Origin: Sporomusa termitida
Lineage (GTDB): Bacteria > Bacillota > Negativicutes > Sporomusales > Sporomusaceae
Assembly: GCF_007641255.1 (NCBI RefSeq)
Contig: NZ_CP036259.1
Span: 930,001-994,000 of the forward strand
Direction: 5' to 3'
Length of the DNA: 64,000 nucleotides
The notes beneath the pieces were generated by a model that was not told the DNA's origin, searched no databases, and saw only the letters and a list, made by a program, of their open reading frames with translations. Below, piece by piece: positions 17,681 to 28,298 of the stretch; within the stretch, counting starts at the first letter, position 1; each line of letters starts with the position of its first letter. The position numbers and the translations under genes were made by a program.

Positions 17681-19240
17681 TTAGCTCCGTTTTAATGTCA
17701 GCCCGTGTTTGTGCAGTTTTTTGAGTACCGCTGTATGCGATAAGCCTAAAGCGGTTCCTAACTGCCGGGAGGTTGTGTGTTTGGCCATCGCTTTCATGAG
17801 GACCTCCTGCTCAACCTCATTGATGATTTCCTCCAGTGTCCGGTTGCAGGCCTGCGGGAGGGCCGGCATCGCCGGTGAATAATCCTGGTCAAAAATAATA
17901 TGCTCGGCCTGGATGATGTTGCCGATGACGATGGTGACGGCACGTTCAATCACGTTCTCCAGCTCGCGGATATTGCCGGGCCAATGGTAGCCGGTCAGCT
18001 TTGCCAGCGCCTGCTGGCTGATCGTGTCGGTCTCTTTATGGAGACGGGCGGCACAGCGTTTGAGAAAAAACTGGGTTAACAGGGGAATATCATCCTTCCG
18101 TTCACGGAGCGGCGGGATGAATAACGGAATTACATTTAGCCGGTAATACAGATCTTCCCGAAAACTGCCTTTCATGATCATGTCTTCCAGATTACGGTTG
18201 GTTGCTGCCAGGACCCGGACATCCACCGGAATTTCGCGGTTGCTGCCGATCCGCCTGACTTTGCCCTCCTGCAGCACTCGCAGCAGTTTCGCCTGCAGGT
18301 GGGCGGGGATTTCGCCGATTTCATCCAGAAAAATAGTGCCGCTGTTGGCGAATTCAAACAAGCCGGGTTTGCCGCCCTTGGCGGCACCGGTAAAGGCTTC
18401 GTCCTCATAGCCGAATAGCTCGCTCTCCAGGAGGGCATCAGGAATTGCGGCACAGTTCAGCGGCACAAAGGTTTTTTTACTGCGGGGCGAGGCGGCATGC
18501 AGCGCCCTGGCAATCAGCTCCTTGCCGGTGCCGGTTTCGCCTCTGATGAGTACGGTAGACTCCCCTCTGGCAATGGATTTGGCAAAGGTAACGACCCGTT
18601 GCATGGACTGGCTGGTAAATAGGATTTCATCAAAAGTTACTTTTAACTGGCTGGTTACAGTTAAGACCAGTTCGCGGACGGCGCTGATGTCTTTAATAAT
18701 GGCTACGGCGCCAATGATACGGCCGTTTTTATCAATAATAGGACGCCCGCTTGATAAATAATGGCTTTTGGTTTTTTCCAGCATAACCTCACGGTTGTTA
18801 TAGCGGGTCCCGGCGTGTAGTGCCTCCAGCAGCGGACTGTTGGCAGGAAAGATAGCAGTAAATGCCTGCCCTAACACCTCACTGGCCGGTAAGCGCACAA
18901 TTTTCTCAGCCGCCGGGTTGTATTGGGTAATACGGCCTGCAAGGTCAATGCCGATAATGCCGTCACTAACGGCGGTCAGTACGGCGTTAAGCTGCTCAGC
19001 CCGTTCCTGATGCGGCATGAGATTAATCTCGCTTACTGCTGTTACCAGCTCGATCATACTTAGTTCATGGATAAGCGATTGTTTCCCGAGAGCAGCCAGC
19101 GGCTCGATCTCAACATAAATGGTGTTAAGTTCAAGCTCCATGGAGATGATATTGATTTCCCTGGCCGCCAGCGCGCGTGAGATATCAAGGACAAGGCCGA
19201 GTCTGTCAATATTGGATATTTTTAAGCGCAGCTTATCCAT
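17681..19240 (-). CDS. TyrR-like sigma-54-dependent regulator (ACT-PAS-AAA+-HTH)
   Basis: 519 residues on the minus strand. Order: N-terminal ACT-like amino-acid-sensing domain (KLRLKISNIDRLGLVLDISR), PAS domain (about 80-190, VSDGIIGIDLAGRI), sigma-54 AAA+ domain with Walker A GETGTGKE, GTIFLDEIGE, RVLQEGKVRRIG and WPGNIRELENV, and a C-terminal TyrR-type HTH (RQLGTALGLSHTAVLKKLHKHG). The GAFTGA loop that contacts sigma-54 reads EAFTGA here. Family members sense aromatic or other amino acids. No sigma-54 promoter was recognised nearby, so its targets lie elsewhere. Confidence 0.9.
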   Translation of the reverse strand: MDKLRLKISNIDRLGLVLDISRALAAREINIISMELELNTIYVEIEPLAALGKQSLIHELSMIELVTAVSEINLMPHQERAEQLNAVLTAVSDGIIGIDLAGRITQYNPAAEKIVRLPASEVLGQAFTAIFPANSPLLEALHAGTRYNNREVMLEKTKSHYLSSGRPIIDKNGRIIGAVAIIKDISAVRELVLTVTSQLKVTFDEILFTSQSMQRVVTFAKSIARGESTVLIRGETGTGKELIARALHAASPRSKKTFVPLNCAAIPDALLESELFGYEDEAFTGAAKGGKPGLFEFANSGTIFLDEIGEIPAHLQAKLLRVLQEGKVRRIGSNREIPVDVRVLAATNRNLEDMIMKGSFREDLYYRLNVIPLFIPPLRERKDDIPLLTQFFLKRCAARLHKETDTISQQALAKLTGYHWPGNIRELENVIERAVTIVIGNIIQAEHIIFDQDYSPAMPALPQACNRTLEEIINEVEQEVLMKAMAKHTTSRQLGTALGLSHTAVLKKLHKHGLTLKRS

Positions 19241-19419
19241 TTTTAGGCCTCCTGACGTTTGTGTCCATTACCTATGGAATAAATTTGCTGTTTTAACCAG
19301 GAATTCCTTTGTTGCGTACAACTTTTTTTTGGTTTGTGGTATACTACCCTTGCAGGAAATGCTTGCCTAAAAGAGAAGTAATTAGGAACATTACGCAGCC
19401 ATGAAGGTGGTGTTTTCCT

Positions 19420-20427
19420 GTGGATGAGCTTAGCGATATAGGTGAATTTGGTCTGATTGATTTAATCAAACAGGATACGATCAATGATCACAGCAGTGTG
19501 ATCGTTGGCATTGGTGATGATGCAGCGGTGGTTTTGCCTGCGCCCCGTCAGCTGCAGTTGCTGACGGCCGATATGCTTGTTGAAACAATCCACTTTGACC
19601 TAACGACAACAACGCCCTGGCAGCTTGGCTATAAAGCGATTGCGGTTAATCTGAGTGATATTGCGGCTATGGGGGGCGCCCCCCGGCATGCGGTTGTGTC
19701 AGTGGCTTTGCCCCCGTCTATCCCGGTGGAATTTGTTGTTAATCTATATAAAGGCATGAAAGAGATATGCCGTGAGTTTGGCGTCAATATTGTCGGCGGC
19801 GATACCGTTGCCAGCCCGCAGGGGCTGGTAATTAATGTGACGGTAACCGGTGAGGTCGAACCGGCTAAGCTGGTGCGCCGTTCCGGGGCCAAGCCCGGTG
19901 ACCTGGTGGCTGTCACCGGCAAGCTGGGCAGTTCGGCCGCCGGCTTAGCCCTGCTGCAAGCCGGTCAATGGGAGGATGAGGATTTTGCCTGGCCGCTGGT
20001 TACGGCCCATCTGACGCCCCGGCCCCAGGTCAGAACCGGCCAGCTGCTGGCAGCCCTTGGCGCTACCAGTATGGACGATATCAGTGACGGACTGGCGAGT
20101 GAAGCCCATGAAATAGCTAAGGCCAGTCAGGTCGGGATTAAGCTGTTTGCCGGTCAAATACCGCTGGCACCGGAACTGGCAGCGGCCGCTGCCAGGTTTA
20201 ACAAACGGGCAACTGACTATGCCCTGTTCGGTGGTGAGGATTTTCAACTGGTGTTTACGATGGAACCAGGCAAATATGAAACACTGTTGGCCCTGCACCC
20301 CGACCTGCCGGTGACCAGGGTGGGCGAGGTGGTTGCTGCCGGCGAAGGTGTGACCCTTGTCGACGCAGCAGGCTGTGTGCAAGAACTTAAACCCCGGGGG
20401 TTTAATCATTTTCGCCAGGAGGGGTAA
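19420..20427 (+). CDS. thiL: Thiamine-monophosphate kinase
   Basis: 335 residues from GTG 19420, after GAAGGTGGTG. AIR-synthase-like fold motifs are VGIGDDAAVV, TADMLVETIHF, VNLSDIAAMGG, NIVGGDTVAS and TSMDDISDGLASE. It phosphorylates thiamine monophosphate to the active cofactor TPP. It starts a run of genes thiL-tsaE-tsaB-rimI whose stop-to-start gaps are short, so they are probably one transcript. No TPP riboswitch is visible upstream. Confidence 0.94.
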   Translation: MDELSDIGEFGLIDLIKQDTINDHSSVIVGIGDDAAVVLPAPRQLQLLTADMLVETIHFDLTTTTPWQLGYKAIAVNLSDIAAMGGAPRHAVVSVALPPSIPVEFVVNLYKGMKEICREFGVNIVGGDTVASPQGLVINVTVTGEVEPAKLVRRSGAKPGDLVAVTGKLGSSAAGLALLQAGQWEDEDFAWPLVTAHLTPRPQVRTGQLLAALGATSMDDISDGLASEAHEIAKASQVGIKLFAGQIPLAPELAAAAARFNKRATDYALFGGEDFQLVFTMEPGKYETLLALHPDLPVTRVGEVVAAGEGVTLVDAAGCVQELKPRGFNHFRQEG

Positions 20428-20433
20428 TACCTT

Positions 20434-20928
20434 ATGCTAGTTATTAAGACCCACTCGCCTGATGAAACTTATGCATTTGGCAAAAATATGGCTAAATTAT
20501 TAAAATCAGGTGATGTTTTATGTCTGGCCGGTGATTTAGGTGCCGGCAAAACCCTGTTAAGCCAGGGCATTGCTGCCGGTCTGACTGTGTCGGCGCATGT
20601 TACCAGTCCGACTTTCACTGTCCTTAATGTATATGAGGGAATAACCGGCAGTGGTCAGGAACTGCCGGTATATCATTTTGATCTTTACCGGCTGCAACAC
20701 CCGGCTGAACTCGCCGATATCGGCTTTGATTATTATCTTGGGGCTCACGGCATCGCTATTATTGAATGGCCGGACAAATTCCCGGAATTTTTGCCGGCCG
20801 AACGACTGTGGCTGACAATTAAGGCCGGTGATGGCCCCAGTGAGCGTATTCTTTGTCTCACGGCTGTGGGGACAAGATATGTAGAGCTTTGTGAGGAGTT
20901 GAAACAGATTGCCGATTCTTGCTGTTGA
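20434..20928 (+). CDS. tsaE: tRNA t6A biosynthesis ATPase TsaE
   Basis: 164 residues. Walker A (GDLGAGKTLLSQG), then TSPTFTVLNVYEG, and VYHFDLYRL identify TsaE, the P-loop ATPase that supports the TsaB-TsaD complex in making threonylcarbamoyladenosine at tRNA position 37. Its 3' end overlaps the tsaB start by 20 bases. Confidence 0.95.
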   Translation: MLVIKTHSPDETYAFGKNMAKLLKSGDVLCLAGDLGAGKTLLSQGIAAGLTVSAHVTSPTFTVLNVYEGITGSGQELPVYHFDLYRLQHPAELADIGFDYYLGAHGIAIIEWPDKFPEFLPAERLWLTIKAGDGPSERILCLTAVGTRYVELCEELKQIADSCC

Positions 20929-21601
20929 TACAGCCACACTTGTGTCCAGTGTTGCCATTGCCACACCGGCTGCATTGGTGGCTGAACTTACTGTTCAGAC
21001 CCGCAAGACCCATTCTGAACGGTTAATGCCCCATATTGCCAGTCTGCTCACTATGGCAGAAGTTTCGCAAAACAATCTTAAGGCAATTGCCGTAAGTAAC
21101 GGCCCCGGCTCTTTTACCGGGCTCAGGATTGGTTTGGCCACAGCCAAAGCCCTGGCCTATGCGCTTAATATTCCCGTAATCGGGGTGCCGACTTTAGCCG
21201 CAATGGCTTTTGCCTGCCCGGCGCCGGGGGTATTGCTGGCACCGATGCTCGATGCCCAAAAAGGGAATGTATATCTTGGTTTGTACGAATGGTGCAAGGG
21301 GGTTATGGCTGAAGTGGAACCGCCGCGGGTTGTGGCTTTTGCTGAGGCCAAGGCCGAGCTGGCGGCTAAGGATAAGCCTGTCCTGCTGCTGGGTGAGGCT
21401 GCTGTCATGTACAAAGACGAGATTGAATACCCGGCGCCGCCCCATGTTGTTATGCCCCGGGCCGGCAGTGTGGCAGTTCTGGCCCAGCAGCTGTATGACC
21501 AGGGGGTAAGGCATGATGTAGCTGCGCTGGAACCGTTATATATCAGGCGTTCAGAGGCTGAGGAGCTGTGGGAACGGCGGCAATCACAGGAGTGTCGCTG
21601 A
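20909..21601 (+). CDS. tsaB: tRNA t6A biosynthesis protein TsaB
   Basis: 230 residues from TTG 20909, inside the end of tsaE, with GAGGAG at 20893-20898. Motifs ILAVDTATLVSSVAI, then THSERLMPHIASLL, and VSNGPGSFTGLRIGLATAKAL are diagnostic. It is the inactive paralogue of TsaD that scaffolds the t6A complex. Confidence 0.95.
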   Translation: MPILAVDTATLVSSVAIATPAALVAELTVQTRKTHSERLMPHIASLLTMAEVSQNNLKAIAVSNGPGSFTGLRIGLATAKALAYALNIPVIGVPTLAAMAFACPAPGVLLAPMLDAQKGNVYLGLYEWCKGVMAEVEPPRVVAFAEAKAELAAKDKPVLLLGEAAVMYKDEIEYPAPPHVVMPRAGSVAVLAQQLYDQGVRHDVAALEPLYIRRSEAEELWERRQSQECR

Positions 21602-21602
21602 G

Positions 21603-22052
21603 ATGCCGGAATTAGCTCTGCGGCGCATGCAGAAGGGTGATATTGATGAGGTACTGATTATTGAACAGGAGGCCTTCGCCACGCCCTGGTCACGGGCTGC
21701 TTTTGAAGAAGAAATCGGCAATAATGACCTGGCCCATTATCTGGTTATGACTGATGACAGCCGCATTGTGGGCTATGGCGGCTTCTGGCTGGTTATGGAT
21801 GAAGCCCATGTGACGAACATTGCCTTGTTGCCAGCCTACCAGGGACGAGGCCTGGGCTTGCTTTTACTGGAGAACATGATTCTTGCCGCCAAAGTCAAAG
21901 GCGCAGTCAGTATGACGCTTGAGGTCCGCCCCGCCAACACCGCCGCCCGCAAGCTGTATTCACGGCGCGGCTTCATCGAGTGTGGCATTCGCCCCAATTA
22001 TTACGCCGAACTGGGGGAAGACGCGCTCATTATGTGGCTCGACAAACTATAG
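21603..22052 (+). CDS. rimI: Ribosomal-protein-alanine N-acetyltransferase (GNAT)
   Basis: 149 residues; AGGAG at 21588-21592 precedes ATG 21603. GNAT motif A is YQGRGLGLLLLENMI, followed by TLEVRPANTAARKLYSRRGF, the RimI signature. RimI acetylates the N-terminal Ala of S18 in E. coli; in Firmicutes its usual place is between tsaB and tsaD, as here. Substrate in this organism is inferred. Confidence 0.92.
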   Translation: MPELALRRMQKGDIDEVLIIEQEAFATPWSRAAFEEEIGNNDLAHYLVMTDDSRIVGYGGFWLVMDEAHVTNIALLPAYQGRGLGLLLLENMILAAKVKGAVSMTLEVRPANTAARKLYSRRGFIECGIRPNYYAELGEDALIMWLDKL

Positions 22053-22144
22053 GTATAAAAAGAGGAGCCACGGTTAGATTGTGGCCCCAGGGTGATTGTG
22101 TAAGATAACATATGCGGGTCCCGGTAAAAAGGTGACAAAATAAG

Positions 22145-22166
22145 CAGGGCGGCCGTAGCCGCCCTG
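22145..22166 (-). terminator. Terminator of the SASP gene
   Basis: A 9-bp stem CAGGGCGGC/GCCGCCCTG with a CGTA loop. Read on the minus strand it is followed by TTATTTTG, so it ends the spore-protein transcript. It could also stop read-through from rimI. Confidence 0.75.
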
Positions 22167-22177
22167 TGCTTTACAAT

Positions 22178-22378
22178 CTATCGGAGAGTAGATTCATACT
22201 GCTCAATCATTTTACGAACCATGTGACCGCCTACGCGACCGCAGTCAGCAGAAGTCATAGTATTCCAGCCTTGGCTGCGAACGCGCTCAGCTATACCTAA
22301 CTCATTGGCTACTTCCATTTTCATTTGGTCCAGAGCGTTTTCCGCACCAGGATTAACAGGTTTATTTGAGCGTGCCAT
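22178..22378 (-). CDS. Alpha/beta-type small acid-soluble spore protein
   Basis: 66 residues, minus strand. Family signatures: ALDQMKMEVANELGI (around the GPR protease site motif) and GGHMVRKMIEQYESTL. These proteins coat spore DNA in an A-like form, which protects from UV and favours formation of the spore photoproduct that the lyase at 8091 repairs. It has a strong AGGAGGTG ribosome site. Presence is good evidence that the organism sporulates. Confidence 0.95.
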   Translation of the reverse strand: MARSNKPVNPGAENALDQMKMEVANELGIAERVRSQGWNTMTSADCGRVGGHMVRKMIEQYESTLR

Positions 22379-22424
22379 ATATTCGCACCTCCTTTCCCGG
22401 ACTTTATGTTGTAGTCCTTGGTTT

Positions 22425-22453
22425 TAATTTGGCTTACTTTCGGAATTTAATAC
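22425..22453 (-). promoter_or_regulatory. Possible sigma-G promoter of the SASP gene
   Basis: On the minus strand GTATT (plus 22449-22453), 17 bases, then CAAATTA (plus 22425-22431). This fits the forespore consensus GHATR/CATNHTA with one mismatch in each box. It lies about 45 bases before the start codon. Confidence 0.4.
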
Positions 22454-22502
22454 ATCATTTACACCATGTAATAATTAGCAGACAGCTAATGGAGGTCTTT
22501 CA

Positions 22503-23555
22503 ATGAATCAAAGTTTAACATTGGCGCTGGAAACAAGCTGTGATGAAACATCGGCGGCTGTAGTTGCCAACGGACGTACTGTATTGGCCAATATTATTTC
22601 CTCGCAAGTACCGACCCACCAAAAATTTGGCGGTGTTGTCCCGGAGATTGCCTCCCGTAAACATATTGAGAATGTTATTCCGGTTATAGACCAGGCTTTG
22701 ACTACGGCGGGAACAACACTGTCAGCTGTTGACGCGATTGGTGTTACCTATGGCCCCGGCCTGGTCGGTGCCCTGCTGGTCGGGGTGGCGACGGCCAAGG
22801 CGCTGGCATTTTCTTTGGATAAGCCACTCATCGGGGTGAATCACCTGGAAGGGCATATTTTTGCCAATTTTCTGGCCCATCCTGAACTGGAGCCGCCCTT
22901 TGTAGCGCTGGTAGTATCCGGCGGCCATACCTCGCTGGTTTATTTAAAAGATTATAATGAGCTTGAACTGCTGGGCCAGACCCGTGATGACGCTGCCGGT
23001 GAGGCTTTCGATAAAATTGCCCGGGTCATGAACTTTCCTTATCCGGGCGGTCCTTATATTGATCAGGCCGCTAAACAGGGAAATCCGGCCGCTATTGCCT
23101 TTCCCCGGGCTTTTGCCGGCAAGAACGGGGAAACCAAATTTGCTTTTAGTTTCAGCGGCTTAAAATCAGCGGTATTAAATTACCTGAACAGTGCTGCCCA
23201 GCGGGGGGAGACGGTCAGTATTCCTGATGTGGCGGCCAGCTTTCAGGCCGCTGTTGTTGATGTGCTGGTTATGAAAACGCTGGCCGCTGCAGAACATGCC
23301 GGGGTTGATAAAATTGTTCTGGCCGGCGGGGTGGCTGCTAATTCATCGCTGCAGGCTGAATTAACACTACAAGCCCCAAGCCGGGGCCTGACCGTTTTTT
23401 ATCCGCCGCCGGTGCTGTGTACAGATAATGCGGCAATGATTGCCTGCCGGGCTCATTATCAGTATGTGGCCGGTGATTTCTCCGACCTTAATCTGAATGC
23501 GGTGCCTTCTCTTACATTAGGCGACCGGCAGTGTGGACAACTTCCGGCAAAATAA
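22503..23555 (+). CDS. tsaD: tRNA N6-adenosine threonylcarbamoyltransferase
   Basis: 350 residues, start after GGAGGTC. Motifs: [43 protein letters not shown] (metal His pair), [11 protein letters not shown], and [12 protein letters not shown]. It transfers threonylcarbamoyl to A37 of ANN-decoding tRNAs together with TsaB and TsaE encoded just upstream. Its last codons overlap the first of a set of DnaA-box-like sequences. Confidence 0.96.
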   Translation: MNQSLTLALETSCDETSAAVVANGRTVLANIISSQVPTHQKFGGVVPEIASRKHIENVIPVIDQALTTAGTTLSAVDAIGVTYGPGLVGALLVGVATAKALAFSLDKPLIGVNHLEGHIFANFLAHPELEPPFVALVVSGGHTSLVYLKDYNELELLGQTRDDAAGEAFDKIARVMNFPYPGGPYIDQAAKQGNPAAIAFPRAFAGKNGETKFAFSFSGLKSAVLNYLNSAAQRGETVSIPDVAASFQAAVVDVLVMKTLAAAEHAGVDKIVLAGGVAANSSLQAELTLQAPSRGLTVFYPPPVLCTDNAAMIACRAHYQYVAGDFSDLNLNAVPSLTLGDRQCGQLPAK

Positions 23556-23672
23556 TTGTGGATAATGTGGGTAAGATGATAAAAATAGTGTATGATCCGG
23601 CAATAATGGGTCATATTGTTGGGGATAACCCTGTGGATTTTGTGGATAACCCGGGGATAACCCTGTGGATTT
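23532..23672. promoter_or_regulatory. Cluster of DnaA-box-like sequences downstream of tsaD
   Basis: Two perfect boxes TGTGGATAA (23557-23565 and 23641-23649; the complement is TTATCCACA). Near matches occur at 23532 (TGTGGACAA), 23566 (TGTGGGTAA), 23620 (TGGGGATAA), 23632 and 23664 (TGTGGATTT), and 23652 (CGGGGATAA). All have the same orientation. A 23-base unit starting GGGGATAACCCTGTGGA occurs twice, at 23621 and 23653. About 140 bases hold eight boxes. I recall that B. subtilis has a DnaA-box cluster beside gcp (tsaD), so this may be a conserved titration or replication-control site rather than an origin. Confidence 0.7.
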
Positions 23673-23804
23673 TGTCAAAAGCGGCAGTGGATTGTAACTT
23701 TGTAAACTTAGTACCAGATAACAAGGAATTTTTAAGGTTACAGTTGAATACATAAAGGATTAAGCCGGTCTTAGGTTTTGTTGCAGGGAACGGGGGAAAA
23801 GTTT

Positions 23805-25250
23805 ATGGGTGTAGCGGCAGATATTTGCCGGAAGATAACAATTTTAACTCCAAGCCAGACTCAATTTATTGACAAAGTATCAAGCGTCCTAGGGCTGGCT
23901 GCCGATCTGGCACATGCTCAGGTTACCCTGTACGCTGCGGCCCGCAATGAAAACTTTTTGGCTATTGTCGCGCAAGCTAAACCCAATACCAGTTATATTG
24001 ATTTTAAAACCAATATTTTAGGCAGTACCGTTCAGTCGAGCGAGGAGCCTTTGGTATGGCGAACGCTGGTTTCCGGTGCCAATATTGCCGGGCAGCGTGA
24101 GTGGGCGCTTGGTATGGATGCACTTGAGATGCGGGTTTTCCCGATCAAAGACCCGGCCGGCCAGATCATTGCTGCTGCCAGCTTTGAGACCAACAGCCAG
24201 GAGGCCAGCGCCAATGGGCATGGCATGCTTGTGGACACTGCTTATATGCTATTGACGATGGCCGCGGACGGTGGCCCGCTGGGCCGGAAAATTTACCGGC
24301 CGCTGGCACCCCGCGACGGTATTGTTATCATTGATGAACGCGGTCATATTGTATTTGCCAATTCTGCCGCCGATGCTATTTATAAAGTGCTGGGCATCAA
24401 CCATATTATCGGCCGGCGGGTATCTGACCGGCAGGTTAATATGAAACTGGCCCAGCAGGCCCTGTCGACAGGGCTGCCGGCGGAAAAAGAAGCCGAAGCC
24501 GGCAACATGATCCTGGTGCAGCGGGCTATTCCAATATTTGTCGGCGGCCTGGTGGTGCGCACCGTCTTTATTGTGGCCGATGTTACCGAGCTCAGAAAAA
24601 AAGAAAAAGAGCTGCTGGTCAAATCGGCCGTTATTCAGGAGATACACCACCGGGTCAAGAATAATCTCCAGACGATTGCCAGTTTACTCAGATTACAGGC
24701 CCGGCGTACGACCACGCCGGAAGTGAAAGCAGCGCTTAGGGAAAGCGTCAACCGGATATTGAGCATATCGGTTGTGCATGAATTTTTATCGCAACAGGAC
24801 CGGGAATATATTGATGTGGCTGAAGTCACGAAAAATATTTTAGATTTGGTTATTCAAAATATGCTTGAGCCTGATTTTAATATTGAAACAGTGCTCAACG
24901 GGCAAACGGTTATTTTGCCGTCTGAGCAGGCCAGCAGTCTGGCCCTGGTAATCAACGAGCTAATTCAAAATTCGATTGAGCACGGCTTTGTCGGACGTAA
25001 AGAGGGATTAATTGGTGTGGATATTGCAACAACACCGGATAGTTATCAGATAGATATCTATGACAACGGTATTGGTCTTCCTACGGATTTTTGCCTGCAA
25101 AGTACCAGCAGTCTGGGCCTCCAAATTGTCAGAACACTGATAGAAAACGACCTTGGCGGTAAATTCCGCCTGTTTTCCAGTGCCGGAACCCACGCTTTTA
25201 TAAACATTCCCCGGCTGGCAGAAGGGGCTAAAGAGGCGAAGGAGGAATAA
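23805..25250 (+). CDS. Sensor histidine kinase, PdtaS-like (GAF/PAS/HisKA_2)
   Basis: 481 residues from ATG 23805 (GGGGGA about seven bases upstream). The N-terminal 150 residues resemble the PdtaS GAF domain, followed by a PAS domain (GIVIIDERGHIVFANSAA). The HisKA_2 phosphoacceptor box is VIQEIHHRVKNNLQTIASLL, and the ATPase domain shows LALVINELIQNSIEHGF and IYDNGIGLP. No membrane segment, so it is cytosolic. It is followed two bases later by an ANTAR response regulator. Together they are a PdtaS-PdtaR-type two-component pair that acts on RNA rather than DNA. Confidence 0.9.
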   Translation: MGVAADICRKITILTPSQTQFIDKVSSVLGLAADLAHAQVTLYAAARNENFLAIVAQAKPNTSYIDFKTNILGSTVQSSEEPLVWRTLVSGANIAGQREWALGMDALEMRVFPIKDPAGQIIAAASFETNSQEASANGHGMLVDTAYMLLTMAADGGPLGRKIYRPLAPRDGIVIIDERGHIVFANSAADAIYKVLGINHIIGRRVSDRQVNMKLAQQALSTGLPAEKEAEAGNMILVQRAIPIFVGGLVVRTVFIVADVTELRKKEKELLVKSAVIQEIHHRVKNNLQTIASLLRLQARRTTTPEVKAALRESVNRILSISVVHEFLSQQDREYIDVAEVTKNILDLVIQNMLEPDFNIETVLNGQTVILPSEQASSLALVINELIQNSIEHGFVGRKEGLIGVDIATTPDSYQIDIYDNGIGLPTDFCLQSTSSLGLQIVRTLIENDLGGKFRLFSSAGTHAFINIPRLAEGAKEAKEE

Positions 25251-25252
25251 CA

Positions 25253-25834
25253 TTGGACGCTTTGCGGATAGTGATTGCCGATAATGAGTCAATTATTAGG
25301 ATGGACCTGAAAGAATTATTGGAAGAAGCCGGGCATACCGTGGTCGGCGAAGCGGCAGACGGAGCCAAAGCCGTTGAACTGGCCCGTAAACACCGTCCTG
25401 ATCTTGTTGTTATGGATATTAAAATGCCGGAAATGGATGGCATTACCGCTGCTAAAATTATTTCTAATGAAAAACTGTCGCCTGTGCTCCTTTTAACTGC
25501 TTTCAGCCAGAAGGAAATAGTGGAAAAAGCCAAGGACTCGGGTGTATTAGCGTATCTGGTCAAGCCTGTTAAAGAAGCAAACCTGTTTCCGGCGATGGAG
25601 ATTGCCTTATCGCGGTTCCAGGAGTTTGCGGAATTAGAACGGGAACTGGAAGAGGTTAAAAACTCACTGGAAACGCGGAAAGTTCTTGACCGGGCGAAGG
25701 GAATACTGATGGATGCGTATAGTTTAACTGAAAGTGAGGCCTATCGCCGCATTCAGCAATACAGCATGAGCAAACGCAAATCAATCCGGGATGTGGCGGC
25801 GGCCATTGTTGAGTCAGCCACTCGTAAACGATAA
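25253..25834 (+). CDS. ANTAR-domain response regulator, PdtaR-like
   Basis: 193 residues from TTG 25253, after AAGGAGGA. The receiver domain carries the phosphorylated Asp in LVVMDIKMPEMDG and the Lys in YLVKPV. The C-terminal ANTAR domain (RKVLDRAKGILMDAYSLTESEAYRRIQ, about 140-190) binds paired RNA hairpins to prevent transcription termination. Its RNA targets are not evident within this window. It is transcribed with the kinase upstream. Confidence 0.92.
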   Translation: MDALRIVIADNESIIRMDLKELLEEAGHTVVGEAADGAKAVELARKHRPDLVVMDIKMPEMDGITAAKIISNEKLSPVLLLTAFSQKEIVEKAKDSGVLAYLVKPVKEANLFPAMEIALSRFQEFAELERELEEVKNSLETRKVLDRAKGILMDAYSLTESEAYRRIQQYSMSKRKSIRDVAAAIVESATRKR

Positions 25835-25851
25835 TAAGGATATTTGCTGCC

Positions 25852-25886
25852 GGGCAGGGGTTTTAACAGCCTCTGCCCTCAGTTTT
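25852..25886 (+). terminator. Terminator of the PdtaS/PdtaR operon
   Basis: GGGCAGGGG (25852-25860) pairs with CCTCTGCCC (25870-25878), including one G-U, then TCAGTTTTG. The T tract is short. Confidence 0.65.
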
Positions 25887-25928
25887 GATACTTTTTTAAA
25901 ATTTTTATGTATTTTTTACCGAAATGAC

Positions 25929-25957
25929 TTGATTTTTTGGAGCGAATTTTATATTAT
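25929..25957 (+). promoter_or_regulatory. Probable promoter of groESL
   Basis: TTGATT (25929-25934), 17 bases, TATTAT (25952-25957). It ends 12 bases before the CIRCE operator, so HrcA bound there would cover the transcription start. Confidence 0.6.
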
Positions 25958-25968
25958 AAATTATGGAA

Positions 25969-25995
25969 TTAGCACTCAACTTAAGCGAGTGCTAA
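25969..25995. promoter_or_regulatory. CIRCE operator (HrcA binding site)
   Basis: A perfect TTAGCACTC-N9-GAGTGCTAA inverted repeat, 45 bases before groES. This is the exact consensus of the heat-shock operator bound by the repressor HrcA. Confidence 0.97.
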
Positions 25996-26040
25996 CAACA
26001 AACAGTTAATTTTAACACACTATAAAGGGAGGTTCTTTAC

Positions 26041-26325
26041 ATGATTAAGCCATTAGGCGACAGAGTTGTAATTGAGGCTTTGGCAAAGGAGGAAATGACC
26101 AAGAGTGGTATCGTTCTTCCTGACACAGTCAAGGAGAAGCCGCAAGAGGGTAAAGTTGTGGCTGTTGGTTCAGGAAAAACTCTGGAAAACGGCCAAAAGG
26201 TTGCCTTGGATGTTGCAGTTGGCGACAAGATTATTTTCTCTAAATATGCCGGCACTGAAGTCAAGGTTGAGGGCAAAGAATATCTCATCATCAGTGAAAG
26301 AGACATCCTGGCTATTATTGAATAA
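26041..26325 (+). CDS. groES: Co-chaperonin GroES
   Basis: 94 residues. [14 protein letters not shown], then [24 protein letters not shown] (mobile loop) and [16 protein letters not shown] are typical. It caps the GroEL folding chamber. It sits under CIRCE control, 40 bases ahead of groEL. Confidence 0.97.
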   Translation: MIKPLGDRVVIEALAKEEMTKSGIVLPDTVKEKPQEGKVVAVGSGKTLENGQKVALDVAVGDKIIFSKYAGTEVKVEGKEYLIISERDILAIIE

Positions 26326-26365
26326 TCAGCTAATTATTATAAGATGAAAGGTAGGTAATACATAA

Positions 26366-28015
<1,650 letters not shown>

Positions 28016-28103
28016 CAAGTACCTGGAGCCTCCGTAAATTGAGGTTCTAAGTATCGCTCCCACGGCTAATGTTGCCATTTGGTTACCGAAAATGATAAAA
28101 AGT

Positions 28104-28154
28104 TAGAAGCTGTCCATAAGTTATGATCAAACTTGTGGGCAGCTTCTATTCATT
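28104..28154 (+). terminator. Terminator of groESL
   Basis: A long imperfect stem: TAGAAGCTG and CCATAAGTT (28104-28122) pair with AACTTGTGG and CAGCTTCTA (28129-28148), followed by TTCATTTTAT. Confidence 0.7.
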
Positions 28155-28298
28155 TTATAGTTTGTTTATAAAACTTAAAATGTTTGCGGGGACTGAAATT
28201 GCTTGCTTACCAATCTGCGGCTCTACGTCAAACCTCTGTCATTTTTTTGTCACATTTCCATATTATGATGGAAGTAGTAAATTTAGGAGGAAATGCTT

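Noticed and set aside
19300-19360. Sigma-54 promoter near the TyrR-like gene
   Set aside because: A TGG...TTGC pair is present, but the GG-GC spacing is 12 rather than 10.
23532-23672. Chromosomal origin of replication
   Set aside because: DnaA boxes are present, but there is no dnaA/dnaN and no obvious AT-rich unwinding element; a control or titration site is more likely.
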